From Dipylidium caninum (taxonomy: Eukaryota; Platyhelminthes; Cestoda; Cyclophyllidea; Dipylidiidae), in the NCBI GenBank assembly GCA_017562135.1, contig QEYB01000841.1, positions 496,001 to 560,000 of the forward strand: a stretch of DNA of 64,000 nt. The letters run 5' to 3'. The notes under the pieces were generated by a model. It was not told the origin of the DNA and did no database searches. It saw only the letters and a program-made list of their open reading frames with translations. Each line of letters opens with the position of its first letter. The first letter of the stretch is position 1. Shown here in pieces: positions 21,100 through 32,584 of the stretch. The position numbers and the translations under genes are program-made.

Positions 21100-22550
21100 T
21101 AGCCATGGCTACTGATGAAATTCAGTTGTGCCACAGCATTGTACGCGAATTTCGACAAGGAAAAAGGTAGAAATTCGTTGAGAGTGTTTAGTTTGGTGAG
21201 GGAAAATTTCCTCTTACGGCACGCAGAAGATAGTTCGGGAAATTTTCAATAGGTGATTTCGTCCTTTCTGATGAGCCGCGTCCTGGCCGACCATTTTCGG
21301 ACGGCGACAGTGTTGACGAGACGCTGTTGGGGCAAGATCCTTTTCTCACAGCAGGAAGGTTCAATTCAGCTTAGCAAACCATTTTGGACGATATGTGGAA
21401 GAGAGAATTGGTGTGAAAATACGTACGACAGGTGCAAGATGAATAAAGTCAGAAAACTTTGGGTGATCGAGTCGTCACGTGCGCGTCTTTGCCTGCTCGG
21501 ACCAAAGTCGAACTCTTCTTCAACAGGACTACGAGTGGGTATGGAAGGTGGGTTACCTAGAGACATAATCGAAGGGAAGGGGGCAATTTTCGAAGCCGAG
21601 GAACGTGGCCTCTCCACCTCCGAATCCAAGTTGACTCCGGACGTGATAATGTCAACTAATGCACTGTGAGCTCAGTAAACCAACTCGGATCGTATGTGGG
21701 AGAGAGGATTGGTGTGGAATCATTCGAGATAGGTGTCATTTGGATGATCGAGTCGTCACGAGCCCCTCTTCGCTTGCCCGGAACAAAGTCGAGATCTTCT
21801 TCAACCGGACGAAGACTAGGCACGAAAAGTGGATTACCTGGGAAAAAAACGGAAGGGGCATTTTGTGAAGCCGGAGAACCTGGCTTTCCCTCCTCTGAAG
21901 GCAAGTTGACTCCGAATGAGGGAAAGTTGTGTTATGCATGTGGTGGGACATTCGGGGACGAACGCATTGGGAGCTCTTAAGAGCGAACGCAGAGTTCAGT
22001 GTGGAGAGGTGTTGTCAGCAAGTGGATTATTTAAAAACAATAGTCGAAGAAATGAAGTTGACGATTTTGAAGAGGATGGAAGGGCGTCGTGCTGCATCAG
22101 GATGAGGCCAGATGACGCGCTGCTTCGGGGACTCGTCGCAAAATTGCAGGGGTCATCTTGGAAATTCTGTCGCATCCACCAGGTTCCCCGGGCTCAGCTT
22201 CCACGCCTCGACTATAGTATGCTTTTGTTCTTGAAATATTGTCTGAGGGAACAAAGTTCAGAAGTGAAGAAATCATTTAAGAATTACGGGCTTAAGTTTT
22301 CACCTCAAAAGAAGAAAATTTCTCAAAATAAAATACATAAAGTGCTGCTAGGCTGGTAAGAAGTTATTAATGAAAATGACAATTACATTATCTAATACAG
22401 TTTATCGACGGTAAAAAAATTCTATTCCCTTTTAGTCCAAAAACGGACAGAACGCACCGCAAGCACAGAAGAAGTTAGGTGTCGTCGACAGGAGTGAAGC
22501 CTTGAAAGAAGAAAGAGAGAGGCAGTGTCGTCAAAAGTGATTTGTCAAAT
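21100..22550 (+). mobile_element. Decayed mariner transposon, copy C, with internal tandem duplication
   Basis: A + strand mariner-type transposase relic. It opens with ATG 21105 (MATDEIQLCHSIVREFRQGK, the typical N terminus), then an HTH-region block SDEPRPGRPFSDGD (about 21,270-21,310). The middle part is present twice (see the repeat entry). The second copy carries the degraded catalytic block TRHEKWITWE where the family has TGDEKW, so the first catalytic Asp is replaced by His. It is followed by KVVLCMWWDIRG (21,920-21,960), a strong mariner block, and by ERCCQQVDYLK. Frameshifts and stops make it non-functional. Confidence 0.75.
21369..21925 (+). repeat. Tandem duplication of about 280 bp inside mariner copy C
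   Basis: Two diverged direct copies lie head to tail. The identical 15-mer gatcgagtcgtcacg occurs at 21465 and 21746 (offset 281). CAAAGTCGA followed by TCTTCTTCAAC is at the same offset, and caagttgactccg occurs near 21628 and 21902 (offset 274). The first unit ends near 21,665. Confidence 0.75.
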
Positions 22551-22554
22551 TCGT

Positions 22555-23430
22555 CATGGTGCTTTTTCACTGAAAAGTGTTCAACGATTTGGCCGGCCTT
22601 CCAGTTGAAGTCGACGAGATCCGCGTCGATGGAGGCCATCATCGAAGCAGATCGTCAGAGAAGACCGCAACACGCGTGATGGTGCAGAGAAGGTCGGATG
22701 CGAAGCGCATGCACACAATGAGAGGAAAGTTAAAAAACAAATTGGTCGCGTCAGTAAACCCGATCTTTGGAATCCTCACCAGCTTGCGCAAATTCATTTG
22801 GAGTATCGTCTTAGTTTCCGAAAGGCAACGAAGTTGACCCATTTCTGGAAAGACTAATTACTGACAACGAAAAGTGGATAGTCTAGAACAACCTGAATCG
22901 GAAGCGGGTGTGGCCGATGCAGGGTGAACCAGCTCAGATGACAACAAAGACAGAGATTCGCCAAAAAAGATTTTGCTATCCATCTGGTGGAAGTATAAAG
23001 GAATTCCGCACTATGAAAGTTTACCGAACAACCAAACAGTCAAATTCAACGCGTACGTTCAACGACTTGTCAAACAGAGCGCTTCAATTCGAGCAAATTG
23101 GCCAGAAGTGGCAACTCGGATGTTTTTATCCACCATAATAATGAAAAGCGCCGCAAATCTGTGTTGGTCGTCAAAAATTTTGGATCTCAGTTGGGATGGC
23201 GTGGCCGGCCCGCCATGAAGCCCTGACCGATGCCTTCAGATGGCATTTCCTTCGTCGTCCTATGCAGAACTCCTTGAGTGCTGAAATTCTGAAGGACGCC
23301 AATGGCGTTAAATCACACTTGAGTCAGTTTTTTGATAGCAGAGATCAAAACTTCTATGAGCGTGTTCTTCTGACTGCCTGAAAAATGGCAACAAATCATC
23401 GGGGAGAAACGGATGAAGTTATATTTTCCA
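22555..23430 (+). mobile_element. Decayed mariner transposon, copy D (family 1)
   Basis: A + strand transposase relic closely related to the copy at 62.7-63.5 kb over its whole length. Recognisable blocks: LPVEVDEIRVDGG near 22,597, the degraded catalytic block (ITDNEKWIV, Asp changed to Asn) near 22,860-22,890, LSIWWKYKGIPHYESLPNNQT at 22,974-23,040 (second half of the core; family VWWDxKGxxxYELLP), and the C-terminal HLSQFFDSRDQNFYERV (about 23,315-23,365). Stops and frameshifts are present. Confidence 0.78.
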
Positions 23431-23860
23431 TCAAGATCTTTGATTTTCATTCTTCCCTACACTCCGCAATTCCCTAGTTGCCAACCCGGTGGCATCCGAT
23501 GCTAATCAACACTGGCCACTTCGACACGAAGTGGCGATGCCCCACGCCTGTCAACGACAGACCGTTCAGTTGGTGTGTAATTTGAGTCCTCTAAAACACT
23601 CCTTTCCCCGTAGTCGTCGGGACGTTGGGGTCTGATTTCTCAGTCACAGCTTGGCAATGGGCCTCTTCACGCAGTCTTTAATTTCACTGACAAGGTGAAA
23701 GGACTGTTTGTACGTCTTTTGTACTCACGAAATTGAAACGGCACCTTTAACACCTTCTTCGACTCGACTCGTCTACAGGTTGTGGCCAAGCGCACGGGTC
23801 AAATATTTTGAGTTTTCATTCTTTTCCGAAATCCGCAATCACTCATTTGTCAACACGAGA

Positions 23861-23950
23861 GTAATAATAGTAATAATGATAATAACAATAATAGGGAACA
23901 GAAGCAGAAGCAGAAGCAGAAGAAGAAGAAGAAATGGAGGAGGAGAAAGA
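23861..23950 (+). repeat. Compound trinucleotide repeat (TAA)n - (GCAGAA)n - (GAA)n - (GGA)n
   Basis: TAATAG/TAATGATAA units pass directly into GAAGCA units, then GAA and GGA units. Confidence 0.9.
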
Positions 23951-24921
23951 GTTAAATATAATTGCACATGTCGACAATGCAAAGAGAAACAGAGTAGGAC
24001 AGAAAGGCTGAAAATACCTGCACCAACTGATCGCCTCGACTGTGTGACGACAAGCCGTCCGACAGAGTAACATGCGCACTCATTCGGGGACCCATTAGTG
24101 GAGACAGGCCCATACAAACATCTCTCCCATGACTGGGAGGACTAACTGCATAGTTCTCTCTGAGTCTGATGATAATCGCGTAATGTTTTCGGGTCCATTT
24201 ATGACAGAACTGCATGCTCAAGTGGGTGCTTGCGTCTATCGGTGGCAGTTCGCTTCTCCTTCCCAGGGGGACCGAAGTAATGCCACATGATGTTACCTTG
24301 CTGCCTTCAAAGTGTATGCCGGAGTGGACAGCCCGTCGGATTAGTAGCAGCCGCCTGACAATTAAATTACTCCTGATTTTGGCGGTATTTGGCTCAGGCT
24401 CCCCTTTTTAGTGTGGCCAGAACGATTGTGAGGAGCCAGTGAATTATGGGCGCGATTATCTCATTTGGCAGTTTTGAGCTTTGCAGAATAACCATTCTGC
24501 AATTGCATGCTCTAAAAAAAGGGTAATTTATTGCACCGACCTCTCGGCGCTCAACACCCGCATGTGGTGGGTTGGGAAGGTCCGAGACCGATAAGGTCAA
24601 ATCCCATAGGACTCGCTCGTGGTTATTTCACTTAGTCTCATCACCTCTCACGAGCATCGGGCGCTAAGTTCACTGACTCTGAACATCAGGCATAATCCTT
24701 GGGCTCTTTAGCAAAAACTCTGGGTTCGGACTTCTTAACCAACTTGCGCAGATTCTGCTAGCGATGTGAGACGCGACGAGAATTTGGCAGTGTGAAAGTT
24801 TCACTTCACCATCGGGGTAAGAAATAAGATTGGGGCAAGAAGAATAGAATGCCCGTTCTTCCAATAACCTCACAACCCAACATGGCAGTCCGCCTTTGGA
24901 GACGTGAAAGGGCGGCAATTT

Positions 24922-24938
24922 GGGGGGGGGGGGGGGGG
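24922..24938 (+). repeat. Homopolymer run of 17 G
   Basis: An uninterrupted (G)17 on the + strand. The length may be affected by sequencing error. Confidence 0.95.
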
Positions 24939-25732
24939 TAAATGTTTGCCTCAACCAGTCCGAATGACTGATATAAGCCGCCAGAATCCTCCCACTCGTC
25001 GCAACTCGCCAAGTTTCTGTAGCTGTTGTAAGCCTGTCCACATTCACCTCACAGCAATCCTGCTCTTAGGCTTCTTGCCAAGTGCCTGCCATACTCGTGG
25101 GCAGATAAACACGTAACTGCAACGTAATTAATGAAAAGGCTCCAAATGATACACTCAAAAGTCCCGCTTTGACTCGAACACCTCTTGTCTATACTTACTC
25201 ACTGAATAGGGTTTAGGATTTAGCTCATTACCCTCAACAATCAACCATTACTTGATCATCAGATGGGACTTAATGCGTTGGCGTCGATTGCCATGACGTG
25301 AGAAACTCCCCTCCCGTGAAAGGGAGGCTGAAATAAAACTGCCGCTCCCACTCCACTCGTGCGGAGCTTTGTCCCGGCCCCATGAGGGTGGCGGAAGGGC
25401 CTAACGAAGCTGCTGTTGTTGTAAGGCTTGACAACACACCGTCGATTGCCCCCTCGGCTGCAGTGTACCCGCCAGGAGGGCACAGTTACACCCCTTTTGG
25501 TTAATCGAAATGGCCACGGAAAGTGGTTTCGGATGTTCGTAATGTTCGCTTGCGGAAAATCAAAATTGTGGCTAATTAAATTTATGATCTTCAGTTAATG
25601 AGACGCAAAATATACTTCGGAGTGACGAGAAAAGACTCAAAATTTTTCCATAATTTATTTACTTTACCGACTCATGCGGCCATGAGGGATGCCCCTTTGG
25701 TCGGAGTTGGTGGAGCCACTGTTGCACGTGAA

Positions 25733-25796
25733 GGAGGAGACTGAGGAGGAGGAGGAGGAGGTGAAGGAGAAGGAGGAGGAGGAGGAATTTTTCTCG
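25733..25796 (+). repeat. GGA/GAA simple repeat
   Basis: About 60 bp of GGA and GAA triplets on the + strand. Confidence 0.9.
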
Positions 25797-26939
25797 AAGT
25801 AGCGCAAATGGCTCGAAGATTAACACCCGCAAAGATCACAGCTAGATGCTTGCTGCCAAAGGTGGAGGACTACGAGACTGTCCTAGCACGGACCCCCTTT
25901 TGGCAGGCGTATTCAATCGTGGATTGAATACCGTATGGAGCACTTCATCTCACGCTAAATCGTCCATTCGTTCTATCCCCTCCACAGACATGCCTCGACG
26001 AGGCGATGCAATGGTTTTTGTTTGGCCCAGTCTTTATTCTTTCAAAACTTCAACTTTACGCCTCTGAGTGCGTGAAGTGCGTCATCCGTTTTGGTCATAC
26101 CGACGGTTACTCATTCACGGTGGGGTGAGGACTCGCCGGACAGTCCAGCAGACTCGCCTCAACATGTGCTGAGTCGCATGTGTGTCTGGGTGTGAGCGTG
26201 TATAACGGCGCCATGGGAGGAAACATCGTAGCCACTCACAACTGCCGCGTTCTTCAAACAATTGACGCAGCACCATCACTCGACAGGGGAGGCGACTCAA
26301 CTGAGGAGGCCGCAGAAGGGGCGGTCGAGAAACCTTCACCCTTCAGCGCCTCCCAAACCGCACAAAAAATGCTACACCCAGTCGACTTAATTGAGCGTCC
26401 GGTGGTCAGGTAAAGAACTCTCAAACAAACCCATTGTTGTGCTGATTGCGTGCCGTCTTTCGCGTGTTTCACTCGTTTGCCTCGCCAACGCCATCCCACC
26501 GAGTGGCCATTGCCAAGTGGGCGGATTGTGCAGCGATAAAGGCAGTACACCAAAATCTCTTTCCCTCGTGCATGGCCACAAGCCCTGGCGAGTGGGAGAG
26601 GAAGCAGCCGAGCAGTTCTTCCCACCACTCTTTTGCACACCAGCTCTGGAAAATGGTTATTGAAGTAAACCTAACGTCTGGCAAACTGCCTCCTTGTTCA
26701 GACTTCCTCTCTGAGTATATTCGCGCATTTCACATTGCGTGCAGGGGGTGGAGGATGCCTCAGGGCATCCGTGCCATTATTCCAAAGTTGGCCTTTAGAA
26801 AAGTGAAAAAAATACGCCTCTGAAGCTGTATATCGGAGACTGGTTCATAAAATATTATCTGGCTTTTACTGCTTTGGCAATGAAATGCAAATAAACGAAA
26901 GGAATAAGTAAAACGTAGGAGGCAGGGTTGAGGCGAAAG

Positions 26940-27056
26940 GAGGACGACAGGGCTGGCCGTGTCGGGGGGACGGGACGGGGTGGGACGGTCGGGGCGGGGA
27001 AGGCCGGAGAAGGGGAGAAAGAGGCGAAGCGAGGGGACGGGGAGGGAGAGAGACGT
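26940..27056 (+). repeat. G-rich tract with quadruplex-forming potential
   Basis: Numerous G3-G6 runs separated by 1-6 bases on the + strand (for example gggacggggtgggacgg). The pattern fits intramolecular G-quadruplexes; this is inferred from sequence only. Confidence 0.6.
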
Positions 27057-29268
27057 TCAAGACATGACAAGACTTGAGTATTTAAAAACCGAACGAAATG
27101 AACACTTTTAAGTGGTGTTAACTTCGCCTCTTTTCCTACAATTAAGCACATACAGGCGGTGTTTAAGCGACATTTGCAGCCTGTGACTGTCCACAACACT
27201 TTATGAGCTGTTTTCCAGCCGCCAGTCTGAGTGAACCTCTCGAAAACGCAAAAGTATAATTTTTTTAAGGACGAAACTCAATTTTTACAAATTTCACCAA
27301 CTCGGGACAATTTTGTTGCAATCGAGACGCTCTCCTGGGACTTCTAATCACTAGTGCGGGAACTCAATTACAGCTAAGTGAAGAATTGAGTGAGGAAGCA
27401 TCGTTTGCCTGGCATCTCGTCCTGCTGTAAGTGCAGAAGACCTCGTACGGAATGCTTCACCGTTCCAACGCCTGAAATAGGACATGGACTTCACTGATGA
27501 CAGGAAAATTGCCTTTTTGACGCCCAAGCACGCACCAATCTGCGCCTACGAAGACTCTGTCAACTCCCACGTCTTGGCATATGTAAGACGACTGTGCCAC
27601 ATCCACCACTCGTTCCACAGAATGTAGACAGGGCGGGGCGGGGCTAGGCTGTTCACCTCGGGGCAATTGGAATTCTTGATTGCCCGCGAATCACCTATTA
27701 ATTATAGCCTTAGTGAGTTGTCGAAGAGGTGCCGTTTATTAGCAGGCTAAAACCTACCCAAAGTCGGGAAGGGGACGGCAGGCGGGAGTGGCGGAGAACT
27801 TGGCAGAGTAGCAAGTCTTTTCTCCTCACTCACCCATAAATCAGTCTATCTACAAGAGGGCTTACACCGATGGCAGTTTTCGTGCAGTCCTACAAAGGCT
27901 GGCTAGTTTAGTGCACGAGGCTTCGGATACTCCGTCGGAACATGACTGATGCGAAATGAAGGGTGTTTGTGTGGGGAAGCCACAGTTTAAAACTCCATTT
28001 CAGCCTATATTTTGGCCTTGTAGCATCGGGCTTTGACTTTAATATATTTACTAAGTCCCCACCGGTGACTTAATTAGGGAGGCTGAGAGACGATGCATAG
28101 CAGAAAATGTGCCCACCCCCGGAAGTAATTAAGCCCCTTTGCCTTAGTGATGAGTTTTCCATTAGCCAATGAAACAGCCTCATTAATTATACCTTTAAAC
28201 CAAATTTTTATGGGCTATAGAAACCACGCAGCCAAATGACCACTTCCTGTTACCTTGTCCCCGGTGGGTGTGTTTACCATCAAAAACCATAATGCACCCG
28301 GGTCCACCATTTATCTCTCACATGTGAATCAGCCAAACCGCCACTTATCACCGCTCCGACAGCCTCAGCGCTCCTCAAGGGCAGTTGGCTACCACCGCGG
28401 AGGCCACATGTCTGGGGCGAACATGACGATCGGCCCGGTGGGTCGGTTCTCTTCCACGGGGGTTACATGATTTCCCGTGTGCAGTTTAGCTACATTTAAA
28501 TATCTCAGCCTTTGCCAACAAAAAATCTTTGAATGGTAAAGCCTCAGACACAAAGGCAGGTGTGTAGGGTAGAGACAACCCGAGCACGCCTAACTTCACT
28601 TTCCTAACCGCAGTGGAACGAGCATATCGTTGGCATCACAGATGTAAAAGAGAGGCGGGCAAATGCGAATGCTTCGTAGGTCTTCGGCGCCCACCGCCGG
28701 CGGTCGGATTGTGTTATTTGAGCGGTTTTCCAGGCTGGTATGTGCGAAAGGGAGGCTCAGCACGTGGAATGTTCGTCTGACCATAGACATTTCGAGGCTG
28801 CTCCAGACATCCGTAGATCAAAGGCGACAAATGAAAACAGAGCGGGACGACGAAGGAGTTTCGTGTCAAGGCGGTGCAGGTTGCACACACCAATTCGTCA
28901 GCGCCGGACGTCAGTGCCACTGAGTAGAAAGCGCCTCCGCCGTTGGCGATCCGCCTCCTGACCGCAATGGCGACGATATGCTTTGCATCAGTCCAGTATT
29001 CAGTTGGAGGGGTGTGTTGCCGCCGTAAAAATGCGTAAAGAAACCCTAGAAAAGGGGCGGGACGCTCAACCATCAAACCTAATGCCGCATTAACGGACAT
29101 TTCTGCGATGCTTGATAGCGTTTATAATGCTGACAATGGAATTTGGTGGTCAAACGGCATAAAAAAGGTTGTAGGGAGGAGAGAATTTTGGGGCATATTG
29201 GCCAAGTGTGTCCGCAGTCCAAGGGGATCGATGTGGCCATTTCTCAGTAATTCACACTACCTCAGTCA

Positions 29269-29288
29269 CACACACATACACACACACC
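29269..29288 (+). repeat. (CA)n microsatellite
   Basis: A short CA dinucleotide run with one TA interruption. Confidence 0.85.
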
Positions 29289-29448
29289 TTACGAGGTGGG
29301 GAATTAATTAAGTGTGAGCTCGGTGGACACTGGTTAGAATTTTTGTCTGCAGCCCGTAAAACCGGAGATCATGGCGCCAGGCCTGCTCAGTGGAGGGAGA
29401 GGTGAGAGGGAAAAGGGGTGGCTTGATCAACTGGTCGTTTGCCATGCC

Positions 29449-29505
29449 TCTTCTCCTCCTCCTCCGCCTCCTCAGCTTCCGCCTCCGCTTCGTCCGCCTC
29501 TGTCA
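29449..29505 (+). repeat. CCT/CTC pyrimidine-rich triplet repeat
   Basis: Imperfect CCTCCT/CCGCCT triplets on the + strand. It explains the Pro/Ser/Leu-rich frames on + and the Glu/Ala-rich frame on minus. Confidence 0.8.
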
Positions 29506-30409
29506 CTGGACAGCCTCGTCCAGAGCTCGCCTCCACCAGCCCCCTCGCCTCTGGTGCGGTGACCACTCCACCCGCTCGACTCACCTGCAGTCTCCCTCGC
29601 CCCTCTCTTAAGCCTTTCAAATCACATTTCATGAGCCCTAGTGCTGGCACACACACACACAAGCTGGCTTTTTAATTACAGCTTTAAATGCCGATGCCAG
29701 CCTCGGAGAGAAGGGGCAGGAGCAGGGGAAAGGGAAATGGGAAGGGGAGAGAAAAGATGGTGAAGAGGTATTGGGGAAAGAAATCATACACTAAGGAAAA
29801 AAAATTGACTGTCTGTAAGAAAGTGCTTTTTTGTGTCAAATATAGACGCCTAGACAGGTTGCCCCTTTAGATAACAAATTCCGGTGATAGAAGAAAAGGG
29901 ACATTGACAGAGTCAATCGAGGTGAATGTTGGGGAGAGGACTACTTCCCCTTCTCTTACAGTTCGGCTCCAGGATCTTCGTCCTCCTCGAGGATCGCAGT
30001 GGGACAGACTGGTTAGACGTTTTATACTCCCTTCTGACACCGAACTCCATTGACTTAGATTCGATGAACTCAGCCAGAAGAGGCATTCTCCTTGCACATC
30101 CCTCCAGCCCTTTGATTTTGCCATCCTGAAGGTGACATTGAAGTAGACTTTCTCGTACAGATATTCACTCTGCTAATGATGGCGATAGCAGAAGGAGGGT
30201 TTGCAAACACTCTGTTCGGTGGAACATTTACTCTTATTCTACCCCAACTTTTAAAATAGCAACTCTACAGGTGGAAGGACAACAAATAAAAGTAGGTGGG
30301 CCGCAGAAAAATAATGTGACCTGTCGATACACTACGCGGTAGCCGGAGTTTTGGTGAAGACCGCATCTCCCTACTCAACCAGAGCGTTTTTGATTTTGTC
30401 AGACCACCA

Positions 30410-31270
30410 AATTACAAGTACTTCATCTCGCCTCCTCGGTAATTCCTGACACGCTGCCACACAGGGAGACGTGGGTCACGACAGCCTATTCCGAAATCAT
30501 CCGGTTGAAGCAAGGCTAAACGCGACTTTTGAATCATCAATTTGGAAACTATGAAACGGGCTATGAATGTAATCATAGAACAAAAGGCCCACATTATTTT
30601 TAAAGTGGCATCTACAACTTCCTGCCTACGATTGGACAAGTTATGCTTGCCTGTTTTGAAAAAATCCATAGTTTTTAAGTTAATATACAAATAAAAGTAT
30701 TATACGTTACCGTTTTGGTTAATTTTATCAACTAAATGCAGTTGCTCGCTTATCTGAAGTTGCATGAGCTGAAAAAAGTCCAATTTTACTTTGGTAACAT
30801 TTATTTTACTCTGGTGTTTTTTAACATATACGAAATGTTCTGTGTGTGGATGGGATTCCAAAGTCGTCCTTCATTTTTCCTCTCCGTTATCATCAACATG
30901 GGCCAGTAGTATCCCTCGAGGCTCCTTGACGACACTCAAATTGTCAGGACGAAGTCTTTGGAACCATCTATGCTCAAATTTTTTCATTAGTGGATCCATC
31001 TTCATTTGCCTTATGAATGTTTCTGGAAGCTTGCGTAAGAAAAATAGATTTAAGCTGCGTTTTATTTCAATCTGGTAGAGATTCGCGGGAGAGGTCATGG
31101 AAATTATCACCCGCATTGCTGTAATATCTTTGCGGACTGTTGGATCTTCGAGCGATTGAGGAATTGCGTCGGAGGTAGTCTCGGAGTGGAATTTGCACAG
31201 ACGCCTAGGAGCTGCCGACTCATCTCTGCCAGTTTCTTTTCGGCTCATGTAAATGGTTGCCAAGTGCTCC
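30410..31270 (-). mobile_element. Decayed mariner transposon, copy B (internally deleted)
   Basis: Minus-strand mariner relic. An N-terminal HTH-type block (HRWFQRLRPDNLSVVKEPRG; family RWFxRFRSGDxSLEDEPRSG) lies at about 31,000-30,910. The C-terminal tryptophan block (KHNLSNRRQEVVDA; family LPxRWQKVVDxDG) lies at about 30,650-30,610. Only some 250 bp separate them, so most of the catalytic core is missing. At nucleotide level the C-terminal part matches copy A (shared tctac-accttc...attgg-caagt block). Ends approximate. Confidence 0.7.
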
Positions 31271-32552
31271 TCTACTTCACAAATCCACTTGTCACAAGGT
31301 GGGGCTCGGTTGTTTGGTCCTCAGGCTAATAGCAGCACATGCAAGCCCCTTTTTTTCCCCGCGTCTAAGGATATACCGGTGCTTTTACAGGTGACAGCCA
31401 CGAGAAAGACTGCGTGTACATCAGCATTAGCTCAATTGATGCATTAGGAGAAGTCCGGAAATCCTCGTGCCGCTGTCCGTCTTGCCCACCAGCTTACGGG
31501 CTTGGCCGGGGCTGTATGCAGGCACTGGCCTGTCTGTTGACATTGTTCTGTCGTCGAGGTGGTCAAAGTGAACCCCAAGGCTATGTCAAGGCGAGGCGTC
31601 CTGCCTTATACTTGCTTGTACGTAAAGTATGCAAGGTGTTGAGTAAATGACGCGTCTCTCCCGTTTCATCCCATCTACCATCGCAACCCTTGAATAAGTT
31701 CCACTTCGGTTGTCATGCATTTTTATTTCATGCTCAAAACGAGCCAGGACCTTGTCTGTCTGGCTTCAAGTTACTTCAAATTACTGGAAATCGTGTGGTA
31801 GAGTGTACAAATACCCTGAGGTGGAAGAAGACAATTCGGACAACTTAATGAGGGACTTGTGACGAAGTTGGGAGCGGAGCTGGAGGCTGGAGGCGTGGGG
31901 GACGGAAGGGGGCCTGGAATAGCTGCTCTCCAGCTATTCTGACCACCAGTGTGGCGGAGCTGGCGAGGACCAAAGTCACAAAACAGCACACAATCCAGTG
32001 CACTCAACGGATATTACCTCTGGCACCTCGATACAAATCCCCCTCGAAATGCCAATCCCCTCGAGGACGAGTAGGATCGTAAATTAAATATTTTATCAGC
32101 GGAATTCCCTCGTGGTATCAGTTCCGTCTCATGACATGGAATCACGAGACATGAATAATTCACCCTATGTGGTGGTTATCAGGTGGTATGAAGTCGAATC
32201 TGTGGAACAATCTACTGCCCAAATCCACATTTCTTGCCTGCGGGGCCCGGCGAGAGAACACCGACTTCGGGCACACGCACGTTATTAATCGGTGGATTAC
32301 GGTCGGGTGCCGCTCGGTTCGCCATTTCTCCCTCAGTCTCAGTGACTGTCAATGTGGCCGCAGCAGGAGTTTGGCCGCCCAACTGTTAACAAAGTAGAAA
32401 ACAGACAAAGCGCAGGTAGGCGCTACCGACGATGTGGACATGGCTAAGTTTGGATTGGGCAAGGCGATCAGGGGATGACCGTCCTTAAAGTGCATATTTA
32501 GTGGAGCAGGTGTGGTGAAAAATTCACAGTTCATTAAATTCCGTAAAATCTG

Positions 32553-32584
32553 CCCCCCCCCCCCCCCCGAACACACACACACAC
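32553..32584 (+). repeat. (C)16 followed by (CA)n
   Basis: Sixteen C (32553-32568), GA, then a run of AC dinucleotides. Confidence 0.95.

Larger units (their letters stand above)
23431..30409. other. Gene-poor stretch with simple repeats
   Basis: About 7 kb without a recognisable gene. Apart from the repeats listed separately it holds G-rich and CT-rich tracts and one AT-motif-rich island near 28,020-28,230. The open frames of 90-130 codons here lie in strand-biased sequence, overlap on both strands, and show no domain. Confidence 0.4.
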
